A stretch of DNA of 64,000 nucleotides from Gryllotalpicola protaetiae (lineage in GTDB: Bacteria; Actinomycetota; Actinomycetes; Actinomycetales; Microbacteriaceae): NCBI RefSeq assembly GCF_003627055.1, contig NZ_CP032624.1, forward strand, positions 1,240,001 through 1,304,000. Direction: 5' to 3'. A model generated the notes under the pieces. The model had not been told where the DNA came from, made no database searches, and was given only the letters and a program-made list of their open reading frames with translations. Both the position numbers and the translations under genes were made by a program. This document shows, one piece after another, positions 48,393 to 58,100 of this stretch. The stretch's first letter is position 1; every line of letters starts with the position of its first letter.

Positions 48393-49822
48393 GCCACTAC
48401 CGCCGTCGATCTCACGGATCGAATCGTCTGCACGCTGGAGCGCTCTCGCCAAGCCAGGGCGGCGGCCACCGCGAGCGCAATCACACCAGCGCCAATGCAC
48501 GCGAGCAGTGGCGGCAGGCGCAGCGACGACATGCTCAAGGCGACAAGAGCCACGCCTACGCCGCCACCGACCGGTAGCACGACAGACGACAGCACCGTCC
48601 GGACCGGAATTCCGCCGCCTCGCAGCAGACCAAGGTAGGCGGGCAGCACGACGATGAGGGCGACGGCAACCTCTGCGGCGGCTACACCGACGAGGCCCCA
48701 GAAATGTGCGCCGACGATGAGCGCCGGTAGAAGCGCGAGCAGCCACACAAGCTGCAGAGTGAGAAGACGACCGGTTCGCCCCTGGACGACGAGATAGTCG
48801 TAGGCGAGCTCGAAGATGATTCGAAGCGCGGCGGCGCCGGCGAGAAAGCGCAACACGTCGGCCGCCGGTAGCCACGCGATTCCATAGACGAAGCGGACTA
48901 TCGGATCAGCGGCCCCCGCGAGGAATCCGCACACGGGAAGAGCCGCAACCGTGAGCACACGGATGATCGAGCGGAAGGCCCCAAGGCGCTGAGTCGGGTC
49001 GTCTCGCAATCGCGCGAACGTCGCCGGAGCCACGCTGCGCATCGGCTGCGAGAAGATGCTCACCGGCCAACTCGCGATGTTGAAGGCGAGCACGAAGAAA
49101 CCGAGAGACGTAGGACCCAGCATGCGCCCGACGACGAGCTGGTCCACGTTGCCCGCTGCGATCACGACAATGCTCGCGCCTGCCAGCGGGAGCCCGAATC
49201 GCAGCAGTTGACGTGCAATCGACGGGTCGAAACCGAATCGCAGCCGCACGGGCGAGATCGCGACGAGGACAACTGCCGCAACCAGAGAGCCGGAGATCCT
49301 GCCGACCGCGAGGCTCATCGCTCCCCAGTGCGCGAACGCGAGAATCACGGACACACCCGCCCCGACCCACACGTTGAGCTGATCGGCGAGCGCGCGCTTG
49401 TCCTGCCTGAACCCCCGTTCGAGCAAGGCAGCCGGTGATGAGGTGATGGCATCGATCACGACAGAGAACAGCAGGACCCGCAGCGGCCACACAGCGGCGG
49501 GGGCGCCCATCGCCTGCGCGAACGCCGGCGCTGCGCAATACCCGGCAACGTAGATGGCCACACTGACCGCTGTCGAAATCGTGCTCACGGTCGGCGCGAT
49601 ACGAGCGGGGTCCCCCGGCCAGCGCACGATCGCGAGGCTGACACCCAGCTCGTTGAAGCTGAGCACGATCGTCAAGGCGACGAGGGCGACCGCGAACGTG
49701 CCGAACGAGTGCGGGCCGAGCAGGCGTGCAAGCAGCACACCGATACCAAGCGTGGCCAGCTTGCTGAAGGCCGTGTTCCCGAAGCTCCACGCGAGCGCCG
49801 TGGCGGACGAGTGCGTCTTCAT
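48389..49822 (-). CDS. Wzx-type oligosaccharide flippase
   Basis: This 477-residue protein has about 12-14 helices. The N-terminal FGNTAFSKLATLGIGVLLARLLGPHSFGTFAV and NVDQLVVGRMLGPTSLGFFVLAF are typical for polysaccharide transporter proteins of the MATE/MVF/PST superfamily. It would move undecaprenyl-linked repeats across the membrane for polymerisation by the Wzy-like protein. ATG 49822 is preceded by GAGATG-like purines; the gap to the aminotransferase gene is 25 bases, one of only two non-overlapping junctions in this operon. Confidence 0.9.
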   Translation of the reverse strand: MKTHSSATALAWSFGNTAFSKLATLGIGVLLARLLGPHSFGTFAVALVALTIVLSFNELGVSLAIVRWPGDPARIAPTVSTISTAVSVAIYVAGYCAAPAFAQAMGAPAAVWPLRVLLFSVVIDAITSSPAALLERGFRQDKRALADQLNVWVGAGVSVILAFAHWGAMSLAVGRISGSLVAAVVLVAISPVRLRFGFDPSIARQLLRFGLPLAGASIVVIAAGNVDQLVVGRMLGPTSLGFFVLAFNIASWPVSIFSQPMRSVAPATFARLRDDPTQRLGAFRSIIRVLTVAALPVCGFLAGAADPIVRFVYGIAWLPAADVLRFLAGAAALRIIFELAYDYLVVQGRTGRLLTLQLVWLLALLPALIVGAHFWGLVGVAAAEVAVALIVVLPAYLGLLRGGGIPVRTVLSSVVLPVGGGVGVALVALSMSSLRLPPLLACIGAGVIALAVAAALAWRERSSVQTIRSVRSTAVVA

Positions 49823-49847
49823 CTCAGTTCGTCGTCTGTGAAGTGCG

Positions 49848-51008
49848 TCACGCCACACCAGCCTCTGTCGCGCGCTCGAGCACGACCGCAAGCGCGTCCA
49901 CGACCCGTCCCAGCGACACCTCCGACAGGTGCGGGAACATCGGGAGCGAAAGGATGCTGTCAGCTGCAGCTTCCACGACGGGAAAACTCCCGGCGCCGTA
50001 GCCGAGGTGCGCGAACGCGCCCGTGAGGTGCACCGGGGTCGGATAGTGGATCGCGGCACCGATGCCCGCTGCGTTCAAGTCCGCAAGAACCCGATCGCGA
50101 TCGTCAGCCTGCACGACATAGAGATGCCAGACGTCTGTGCTGCCCGCGCGTGAACTCGGCAACGTGAGCACGCGCGAGTCCGCCAGCGGCGCGAGCAACC
50201 TGCCATAGTTGGCCGCGATCGCCCGACGGGCGATGTTCCAGTCTTCGAGCCGCTTGAGCTTCGCCCTCAAGACGACCGCCTGCATGGCATCCAGGCGGGA
50301 GTTGAATCCGGGACGATCGTGCACATACTTCTTGCTTGAGCCGTGCGCGGCGAGGTTACGAACGATCGACGCCAGTTCGCTGTCATTCGTAAGCACTGCG
50401 CCTGCGTCGCCGGCAGCGCCCAGGTTCTTCCCCGGGTAGAAGCTCGTCGCCGCGATTCGACCCATCGCTCCTGCTCGGCCGCGCAGGGAGTGCGCGCCCT
50501 GAGACTGCGCGGCGTCTTCGACGATCGGGATCGCTCGCGACACGACGGCCGGAATCACCTCGATCGCCTCGACCGGTGCGACCTGTCCGTAGAGATGCAC
50601 CGGGATGATCGCGGCAGTCTTCTCCGTGATCGCGGCCTCGACCTTGGCCGGATCGATGAGCAGATGAGCCGCATCGACGTCGACCAGCACCGGCCGCGCT
50701 CCCGTGCGCCAGACGGCCTCGGCAGTCGCCACGAAGGTGTTGGCTGGAATGATGACTTCGTCGCCGGACCCCACTCCGAGCGCTCTCAGTGCAAGCTCGA
50801 TGGCGTCGGTGCCGTTGCCGACTCCAATGCAGTGTTCGACGCCGATGTATTCGGCGTACTCGCGCTCGAATGCCTCGACCTGAGGTCCGCCGATGAAACC
50901 GGCCGAGTCGAGAACCGCCGTCCATCCTGCGAGCACCTCATCGCGGATCTCGGCGCTCTGCGCGCGAAGGTCGAGGAACGGCACGCCGGCGGCGGTGGGG
51001 GTGCTCAT
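49848..51008 (-). CDS. DegT/DnrJ/EryC1/StrS aminotransferase 1 (WbpE/WlbC-like)
   Basis: This 386-residue PLP enzyme has VPFLDLRAQSAEIRDEVL at the start, GVGNGTDAIELALRALGVG near residue 62, VEDAAQSQGAHSLRG near 168 and the cofactor Lys in TSFYPGKNLGAAGDAG near 195. FxDL-type members transfer an amino group from glutamate to a keto-sugar nucleotide, such as the 3-keto sugar in UDP-GlcNAc(3NAc)A synthesis. With the Gfo/Idh protein and the WlbB-like acetyltransferase it would complete that three-step route. This pathway match is an inference from family composition. Confidence 0.87.
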   Translation of the reverse strand: MSTPTAAGVPFLDLRAQSAEIRDEVLAGWTAVLDSAGFIGGPQVEAFEREYAEYIGVEHCIGVGNGTDAIELALRALGVGSGDEVIIPANTFVATAEAVWRTGARPVLVDVDAAHLLIDPAKVEAAITEKTAAIIPVHLYGQVAPVEAIEVIPAVVSRAIPIVEDAAQSQGAHSLRGRAGAMGRIAATSFYPGKNLGAAGDAGAVLTNDSELASIVRNLAAHGSSKKYVHDRPGFNSRLDAMQAVVLRAKLKRLEDWNIARRAIAANYGRLLAPLADSRVLTLPSSRAGSTDVWHLYVVQADDRDRVLADLNAAGIGAAIHYPTPVHLTGAFAHLGYGAGSFPVVEAAADSILSLPMFPHLSEVSLGRVVDALAVVLERATEAGVA

Positions 51009-51673
51009 GAGAGGATCTCCTTGATTCGTTCGGAGAGTGGGCGCGCAGGCACACCCACCCAGGTCTCCCGCTCCGGCAGGTCGGCAAGCAGTGCAGCCCC
51101 CATGCCGAGCGTCGCGCCGGCGCCGACGCGCGTGTTCTCCCGCACGCTCGAGTTCATCCCGAGGTACGCGGCCTCACCGATCGAGACGCCGCCGCCGAGC
51201 GAGACGCCCGCACACAGCGTCGCGAAGTCGTCGACCTCATCGTCGTGCGTGAGCGTCACGTTCGGCATCGCGACGACGTGGCGCCCGACGAAAACGTTGG
51301 ACGTCAGCACAACGCCCGGAAGCAGGACGCTTCCGATGCCGATCGAGCAGTCAGCCGGCACGCGCACGCTCGGCGCGATGAGTGTCGCGTAGTCGGCATC
51401 CGTCAGCCCGAATTCGCCGAGCCGGTTGACCAGACCACGCCGCGATGCGCCCTTTCCGGCGCACACCGCGACTTTCGCGTCGCCTCGGCGGTCGATCTTC
51501 TCGAGGCCACCGAGCACGGGTACACCGCCGAGGGTCGAGCCGACCTTGCTGTCGTCATCGTCCAGAACGCCGATGAAGCGGATGCCGCGCGGCGCTGCCG
51601 CGATGATCTCGCGGGCGAGGCCGCTGGCCGCGACCAGCAGCACCTCCTCGTTGAAGGCGAGGTGGGAGCTCAT
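51005..51673 (-). CDS. NeuD/PglD-like sugar O/N-acetyltransferase
   Basis: This 222-residue protein has an N-terminal Rossmann-like piece (EVLLVAASGLAREIIAAA, FIGVLDDDDSKVGSTLGGVP) and a C-terminal beta-helix (SIGIGSVLLPGVVLTSNVFVG, ISIGEA-type hexapeptides and VGAGATLGMGAALL). This is the PglD/NeuD architecture. The catalytic His pair is in VAMPNVTLTHDDEV. It likely acetylates the amino sugar made by the adjacent DegT aminotransferase (51670-52845), as PglD follows PglE in bacillosamine-type synthesis. ATG 51673 overlaps that gene's stop. Confidence 0.87.
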   Translation of the reverse strand: MSSHLAFNEEVLLVAASGLAREIIAAAPRGIRFIGVLDDDDSKVGSTLGGVPVLGGLEKIDRRGDAKVAVCAGKGASRRGLVNRLGEFGLTDADYATLIAPSVRVPADCSIGIGSVLLPGVVLTSNVFVGRHVVAMPNVTLTHDDEVDDFATLCAGVSLGGGVSIGEAAYLGMNSSVRENTRVGAGATLGMGAALLADLPERETWVGVPARPLSERIKEILS

Positions 51674-52845
51674 GCGATCACCTCTGCCGTCTGCCTCGCC
51701 GCTGTCGTCTCCGCTGCGCGCAGCAGCGCATCGACGACGCGGTCCTGCTCGCGATCGGTCATTTCGTGATAGACGGGCAGGATCAAAGTCGCATCCGTCA
51801 GCCTCTCGGTGATCGGGAGCCACGCACCGGGCCGGTTCGTATACGCCGGCTGCCGGTGTGCGGCCATGATGCCCCGACGAGCAGAGATGCCTGCTTCGGC
51901 GAGCGCGAGCATGGCACCGTCGCGGTCGAGCGGGAAGTCGCCTTGCACCTCCAGCCAGAACGACTGGAAGTTGCTGGTACCCCAGGCGGGGTCGCGCACG
52001 GGTCGCAGCCCGGGCACGCCGTCGAGCATCTTGACATAGCGAGCCACCAGCTCGCGCCGCCGTGCAACGATCTGCGGCAGACGGCCGAGCTGCACCAACC
52101 CGATCGCCGCCTGCACGTCGGTCATGCGGAAGTTGAATCCGATCTCCAGGTACTCCTCTGCCGGTGCGAGCAGGCTCGCCTGGCGGTCCGCCGCCGAGAC
52201 GCTCATCGCGTGCTCGCGCAAACGCCGGGCCCGTTCAGCCCAGTCGGCGTGTGCGGTCGTGAGCATGCCTCCCTCGCCGGTCGTGAGCAGTTTGCGAGGG
52301 TGGAAGGACCAGGCGGCGATGTCGGCGCCGGCACCGACGGGCCTGCCCCGGTAGGTCGAGCCGGCCCCGCACGCGGCATCCTCGATCACGACGATGCCAA
52401 GCGGGTCGCACAGCCCGCGAATCGGGTCGAGGTCGACGGGGATGCCACCCTGATCGACGACGATGACGGCACGCGTCTTGGGCGTGAGTGCGAGCCGGAC
52501 GGTCTCGGCGGTGACGTTGCCCGTCGTCGCATCGACGTCGGCGAAGACCGGGTTCGCGCCGACATACGTCGGAGCGTTCGCGGTCGCGATGAACGAGAAC
52601 GACGGCACGATGACGTCGGCCCCGGGCCCGACGCCGGCGACCACGAGCGCGAGGTGGAGCGCCGTCGTGCAATTCGACGTCGCGACCGCGTGCTCCGCTT
52701 CCATCGCCTCGGCGAACGCGGCCTCGAACGCGGCGACCCGAGGGCCCTGCGCGACCCAGCCCGAGGAGATCGCGGCCGCGACCGCGTCGATCTCCTCCTG
52801 GCCGAGCCAGGGCTTCATGACGTTGATGCGCGGCTCGGCGCTCAT
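51670..52845 (-). CDS. DegT/DnrJ/EryC1/StrS aminotransferase 2 (PglE-like)
   Basis: This 391-residue PLP enzyme begins INVMKPWLGQEEIDAVAAAI, has ATSNCTTALHLALVVAGVG near residue 57, IEDAACGAGSTYRG near 155 and the cofactor Lys in WSFHPRKLLTTGEGGML near 183. The MKPWLGxEE start and SFHPRKxxTTGEGG motif are typical for sugar 4-aminotransferases of the PglE/DesV type. It lies next to the PglD-like gene, so a 4-amino or 2,4-diamino sugar is likely. A dedicated PglF-type 4,6-dehydratase is not in the window. Confidence 0.88.
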   Translation of the reverse strand: MSAEPRINVMKPWLGQEEIDAVAAAISSGWVAQGPRVAAFEAAFAEAMEAEHAVATSNCTTALHLALVVAGVGPGADVIVPSFSFIATANAPTYVGANPVFADVDATTGNVTAETVRLALTPKTRAVIVVDQGGIPVDLDPIRGLCDPLGIVVIEDAACGAGSTYRGRPVGAGADIAAWSFHPRKLLTTGEGGMLTTAHADWAERARRLREHAMSVSAADRQASLLAPAEEYLEIGFNFRMTDVQAAIGLVQLGRLPQIVARRRELVARYVKMLDGVPGLRPVRDPAWGTSNFQSFWLEVQGDFPLDRDGAMLALAEAGISARRGIMAAHRQPAYTNRPGAWLPITERLTDATLILPVYHEMTDREQDRVVDALLRAAETTAARQTAEVIA

Positions 52846-53855
52846 GCCGTCACCGCCACGGATTGCGCGGCGACGAGCGAGTCCACCTCGAGGTTGTCCT
52901 TCTCAAGCCGCCACCAATCGACGAGCTCGCGCAGTCCACGCTCCAGGTCGATCTCGGCTGTGAACCCGAGGTCGCGCTGCGCGGCGCTGGTGTCGGCGAG
53001 GCGGCGGGTGACGCCGTTCACGGCGCGAGCGGGCCCGAATTCGATGCCAAGGTCGGAGTCCATGACCCGCAGCAGCGCCTGCGCCAGCTCGAGCAGGCTC
53101 GTCTCCTCGCCCCGGGCGATGTTGTAGACGCCCTCGACGATGTCGCTTTTCGCCGTGAGGATGTTCGCGCGTGCGATGTCGGGGACGCTGACGAAATCCA
53201 TCGTCTGCAACCCGTCTCCGAAGATCAGCGGAGGCTTGCCGGCGACGATGCGCTCCATCCAGCGGACAAGCACCTCGGTGTAGACGCCGTGCACATCCAT
53301 GCGCGGGCCGTACACGTTGAAATAGCGCAGCGTGACGTAGTCGATGCCGCGCATCGCCCGGAACGACTTCAGCAACCCTTCATTGAAGGTCTTCGCGGCT
53401 CCGTAGATCGTGTCGTTGTCATACGGATGCTGCGTCTCAGGCGTCGGGAATGATTCCGCCAGCCCGTAGACCGAGGCGCTCGAGGCCGTGATCAGCTTGT
53501 CCACGTGGTGATCTGCGGCTGCTTCGTAGACATTGAAGGTTCCATCGACGAGCACCTCGAGCGCGAGCCGCGGGTCCTCAGCGCACTGCGTGATGCGGAT
53601 CGCGGCCTCGTGGAAGACAAGGTCCTTCCCGCGCGTCACCTCGTGCACGAGGTCGCGGTCGCGAATGTCGCCCTCGATGAGCGACACGCGCCCCGACGCC
53701 AGGGCGGGCGCCAGGTTCGCCCGACGGCCGCGGGTGAAGTTGTCGAGCACATCGATGTGAGCGATGCCTGCCTCGAGAAGCTGGTCGACGATGGTCGAGC
53801 CGATCGTGCCTGCGCCGCCTGTGACCAAGACGTCGGCGCCGATGAGGTCGGTCAT
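52842..53855 (-). CDS. NAD-dependent sugar epimerase/dehydratase (GalE-like)
   Basis: This 337-residue extended SDR has the cofactor motif VLVTGGAGTIGSTIVDQLLE, LDNFTRGRRANL, GDIRDRDLV, the Ser in ITASSASVYGLAE near residue 125 and the Tyr/Lys in DTIYGAAKTFNEG near 150. The pattern fits UDP-GlcNAc/UDP-glucose 4-epimerases and related enzymes; a 4,6-dehydratase function cannot be excluded. It would supply the sugar nucleotide for the downstream aminotransferases. It overlaps the next gene by four bases and follows the Gfo/Idh gene by 37 bases. Confidence 0.88.
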   Translation of the reverse strand: MTDLIGADVLVTGGAGTIGSTIVDQLLEAGIAHIDVLDNFTRGRRANLAPALASGRVSLIEGDIRDRDLVHEVTRGKDLVFHEAAIRITQCAEDPRLALEVLVDGTFNVYEAAADHHVDKLITASSASVYGLAESFPTPETQHPYDNDTIYGAAKTFNEGLLKSFRAMRGIDYVTLRYFNVYGPRMDVHGVYTEVLVRWMERIVAGKPPLIFGDGLQTMDFVSVPDIARANILTAKSDIVEGVYNIARGEETSLLELAQALLRVMDSDLGIEFGPARAVNGVTRRLADTSAAQRDLGFTAEIDLERGLRELVDWWRLEKDNLEVDSLVAAQSVAVTA

Positions 53856-53892
53856 TCGGGTTCTCCTGTTCGGGGTTGGATTCGGGAAGCCG

Positions 53893-54951
53893 CTACACGG
53901 CCGTTTCCGCGAGCGCGCCGCGCAGCGGGGTGAAGCTCTCGGAGGCTGCGAGGCTGCGGCTGGCTGCTTCGAGCACGTCGAGCACTCGCAACCCGGAGTA
54001 GCCGTCGGTGCGCGCCGAGCGCTCCTCCCGGATCGCCCCGGCGAATTCTTCGGTCATCGCCGAGAGCGCCTCGCGCTCGGACAGCGCGGGCGACCAGGTG
54101 TCGCCGAGTCGGTACGACACCGTTGCGGTCGCGCGATCGGTCTCGAACCCCGTCTGCCGCAGCAGGTCGACGCCGCGGTCGTACACGCTGATGCGCTGCT
54201 GCGGGTTGAGGTCGTCCCACACCAGCGTGCGGCGCGTGCCGCCGACCACCATCTGGCGGATCTTGGTGGGGCTCATCCAGTTGACGTGGACGTGGGCCAT
54301 CCCGCCGTTCTGCAGGGGCATCATCAGGTACCCGACGCACGACTTGCCAGCGCCGATCGGGTCCGCCCCATACGCAGCCACCTGCCGCGGCGCGAGGCCG
54401 CCTGGCAGCACGAAGTCGATGATCGACAGATCGTGCGGTGCGAGGTCCCAGAACACGTCGACGTCGGGCTGCACGAGGCCGAGGTTGATGCGGGTGGAGT
54501 CGATGAAGAGGATGTCGCCGAGGGACCCGTCCGAAACGAGCTCGCGGATCTTCTGCACTGCCGGCGTGTAGCAGTAGGTGTGGTCGGTCATGAGGACCAG
54601 TCCGCGGCGCTGCGCCTCGTCGACCATCTCGCGGGCTTTATCGCTGGAGTCGGCGATCGGCTTCTCGACGACGACGTGCTTGCCAGCTGCGAGCGCCCGC
54701 ATCGCGAGCGGGTGGTGGGTGCGCGCCGGCGTTGCAATGGCGACGGCGTCGATCGTGGAGTCCGCGAGCGCGTCCTCGACGTCGGTCAGCACGGGAACGC
54801 CGCCAACCGCATCGGCGACCTTCTGGGCGCGGACGCGATCGAGGTCGACGATCGCGGCGAGGTCCCAATCCGCCGATGAGCGGAAGTTGCGGGCCAGGTT
54901 CGGGCCCCAGTAGCCGGCGCCGATGACGGCAATACGCAGTCGTGTAGCCAT
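53893..54951 (-). CDS. Gfo/Idh/MocA oxidoreductase (WlbA/WbpB-like)
   Basis: This 352-residue protein has the Rossmann motif IAVIGAGYWGPNLARNF, then VVEKPIADSSDKAREMVDEA near residue 95 and LMTDHTYCYTPAVQKIREL near 118. The GYWGPN start is common in WlbA/WbpB-like dehydrogenases that oxidise UDP-GlcNAcA at C3 with NAD. It begins the 11-gene leftward operon; AAGGAGAA lies 10 bases before the ATG. Its promoter (site B) is nearly the same as that of the giant secreted protein gene. Confidence 0.87.
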   Translation of the reverse strand: MATRLRIAVIGAGYWGPNLARNFRSSADWDLAAIVDLDRVRAQKVADAVGGVPVLTDVEDALADSTIDAVAIATPARTHHPLAMRALAAGKHVVVEKPIADSSDKAREMVDEAQRRGLVLMTDHTYCYTPAVQKIRELVSDGSLGDILFIDSTRINLGLVQPDVDVFWDLAPHDLSIIDFVLPGGLAPRQVAAYGADPIGAGKSCVGYLMMPLQNGGMAHVHVNWMSPTKIRQMVVGGTRRTLVWDDLNPQQRISVYDRGVDLLRQTGFETDRATATVSYRLGDTWSPALSEREALSAMTEEFAGAIREERSARTDGYSGLRVLDVLEAASRSLAASESFTPLRGALAETAV

Positions 54952-55007
54952 GAGCGTGAGTTCTCCTTGGGATCGGTAGGGCCTTCTCCCTTAGCCCAAG
55001 CCAATAG

Positions 55008-55051
55008 TGACGATTTCTCACACAGGCCACACGTCCCACAACGGGGGTGAG
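55008..55051 (-). promoter_or_regulatory. Cluster promoter motif, site B
   Basis: In the direction of the leftward operon: CTCACCCCC (55051 to 55043), GTGGGACGTG, then TGAGAAATCGTCA (55020 to 55008). The first base of the CTCACCCC block and of the TGAGAAA block are 31 bases apart, exactly as in site C. It lies 57 bases upstream of the Gfo/Idh start. No clear sigma-70 -35 is present, so an activator or alternative sigma factor may be used. Confidence 0.65.
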
Positions 55052-55115
55052 CTTTTTTCACTTCTTTAGCGAGAATGGGGCGCCCGTGCACGCACTCGTT
55101 GCACCGGCGCCCCTG

Positions 55116-55137
55116 GCTGATCCCCGACCGGATCAGC
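55116..55137 (-). terminator. Hairpin after the giant secreted protein gene
   Basis: GCTGATCC (55116-55123) and GGATCAGC (55130-55137) pair across a six-base loop, seven bases beyond the stop codon of the leftward giant gene. It is a probable terminator, again without a U tract. Confidence 0.6.
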
Positions 55138-55143
55138 GGCCTG

Positions 55144-58100
55144 CTAGCTGCTCGGAACGAATTCGACGTCGACCCAGAAGTTGTGCGTAGAGGTCGAGCT
55201 CGGCGCTGTTGTGCCATACACGTATGCACTTCCGAGTGCCGTCAGATGAGTTCCGGTCACACTCGAACTCAATCCATTGACGTCAACGGCGTAATGCTCG
55301 CTCGGCGAGTAGTACGTCGCCCGATACTCGGTTCCCGCCGTGATCGAGACAGGTGACGAGAAGGCGATGTACTGCCACCCCGAACCCACCGATGCCGGCA
55401 CCGACGCTGAGGCGAGCTTCGTTCCGCTAGCACTCCATAGGTAGACCGTGTCCGCCGCGGTGTCGCCGGTCGCGCGGTAGTACCGAACCCCGGCGATCTG
55501 CCCGGCGACCGTGGATGTGACCCGTACCCCGACCTGAACCGGCGCTTGGTCCGTCCAGTTGGTCGATGCCGGAGCAGCGTTGGTCGCGAAGATCGTCTCG
55601 GCGCCAGTCGGCGGCGCGGTCGGCGTCGGGGTGGGAGTCGGCGTCGGGGTCGGCGTAGGGCTGCTCGTTCCGCCCGATGAGTCGGGTTGGAAGACGACGT
55701 CGACGTAGTAGTTCGACCCCTGCCAGGAATACATCGGCTCACCGCCGGTCGAGGTGTACAAGTACAGACCATTGCCGGACGCCGGCGCGCTCAGCGGGCC
55801 ACTCGTGACGGGCGAGGAGAAGTAGCTGGTCGTATATGCGTAGTTGCCGTTGGGCGCCAGGTACGACACCACATATGTCGATCCGACGGTGAGTTCAACA
55901 GGCGTGGAGAACGATGCGGTCTGCCAGCCGCTCGCGCTCTCGCCCGCGAATGTGACGGTCGCGAGCAACGCGCCGGTCGGCGACCAGAGGTGCCCGACAT
56001 GCGTCCCCGTGTTGGTCGCGCCTTTGTAGAAGCGGATCCCGGTCGCCGCGCCGCTCACCGACGCAGTGAACGCGGTGCCGACCTCAACAGGCGAGGGGTC
56101 GTCAGTCGCCGCAGGGACGCTCGGCGTCGCATTCCCGAACAGTGTGTACGTGGTCGGCGCCGAGCCTCCGGCTGTCGTGAAAGTCCAGCTCTGGTTGGGC
56201 AGCGAGCCCCCGTTGGTTCCGGATAGACCACTCACAGTTACTGAGATCGTCGCACCAGCCGGAAGGGACGCCGTTGGCGTGAACGTGACAGTGGTGCCGT
56301 CTGCGGACTTCGCGGTCGCGCCTGCAATCGTCGTGCTGCCGTTCTTGACGGAGAATGCGTATCCGCTTGCGAGAGGGGCGGATGCCGTGAGCGAAATCGT
56401 CGACGTCTGAGACACGCCCACGGCACCGGATGACGGAGCCTCCGACACGACGCTCAAGGACGGGCTCGCCGTCTGGAACACCACATCGACCAGATAGCTC
56501 GCAGATGAGGTGCTTCCGGGGAACGCGTCGTCGTAGCTGTACATCCCGGAATCAGCAGACAGGGGACCGACAGATACCGGGAAGGCGGCGGAAGTCACCG
56601 AGTACGCCCCGACCGTGGTCCGGTAGGCCGCGACATAAGTGGCCCCAGAGGTCACGGAGACCGGCGACGCGAAGGTGAGCGTCTGCCAGCCGCTCGTCGA
56701 TTCGTTGCTGAAGGTTCCACTGGCGAGCAACTGGCCTGAGCTCGACCACAGCGAGCCCACGTGCGGACCTACGTTGTTGACGCCCTTGTAGAAGCTGACG
56801 CCGGTGACAGTGCCGCTCGAACTCGGAGTGAAGCGAACTCCCAGCGTGACCGCGCTGCTGTCGGCGTCCTGGAGCTCAGACGGGACAGTGCCGTCGCTGA
56901 AGAGGCCGCACGGGCACACGCCTGGCGTCGGGTCCGGCTTGACGGTTGTGAACGTCCAGGTTCCGCCTCCCGAGAGCGTTGCGCCTGTCGTCGCCGTCGC
57001 CGTGATCGTCACGCTGTAGGTGACGAATCCGTTGAGGGCGGTGGTCGGCGTGAAGCTCACGGTGTTGGTGGCCGCGGTGTAGTTCGTTGTTCCGGCGACC
57101 GCGACACCGTTCTGGTCCTTCACGCTCACGCTGACGGAACTCGGCGTCGCGGCGCGGGACAGGACGGCCGAGATCACGCTGTTCGTCGGAACGCTGGAAG
57201 ACGCGGGCAATGGCCACTGGCTTGATGCGGTAAGCGGCGAGCTGTCAACTGGGCTGAATACCGCGTCCACGTAGTAGTCGGCGTCCTGGTATGAGGATGA
57301 CGGGAACTCGTTCACGTTTCCGTACACGCCGGCCGCCGGGGCGCCGAATCCGCCGGCGATCGTCAGCGGGCCGGCGTCATTGCCTCGATAGTCCCATTGC
57401 GTGGTGTCGGCGGAATAGTGCCCCGTCGTCGTCGAATAGGACACGACATAGCTTTGACCGCCCGTCACCGAGATGGGCGTCGCGAACGTGGCGGTCTGCC
57501 AGCCGGAGCCGGATTCACCGCTGAACGCCACCGACCCAAGGAGCACGCCGTTGGCGTTCCACAGGTGGCCGACGTGCGCGCCTGTGTTTGCGGCGCTCTT
57601 GTAGAAACGGACACCTTGAATGACTCCGGACTGAGCCGCAGTGAACGCAAGGCCGAGTTCGACGGCGCTGCCGTCCCCGGAATCGGCAGTCTTGGGCACC
57701 ACATTGCCGAGCGCGGTGTACGGCCCGGTCACGTTGTAGCTCGCCGATACCGGCGTCGGAGCGTAGTTCGCGCTGTCATCGACGGCGCGAACGAGAACCT
57801 GCTCGGTCCCGATTCCGTGTTGTACGTAGGTGTAGCTCCACGCAGTGGTGCCCGTCGCCATATGCCACGTCTCGCCGCCGTCGACGGAGATCTCCACCGC
57901 CGCAACGGTCCCGCCGACATCTGAGGCCGTGCCGCTCACGGTGACCGAGCTGCCGTTCGCGATTGACGAGCCTGGGGCAGGCGAGGTCACGGTCGCCACG
58001 GGCGGAGTGGTGTCAGTGGGCCCGGCACCCGTCGACAGTCCACTCATGAGCGATTGCGGCTGCACGCCCATGAGGGCCAACATGTTGACCTCGAACTGCT

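Noticed and set aside
55618-55662. GTCGGCGTCGGG-type short repeats considered as CRISPR or phase-variable repeats
   Set aside because: They encode a Pro/Thr linker in frame within the giant protein, without spacers; length changes would stay near-silent.
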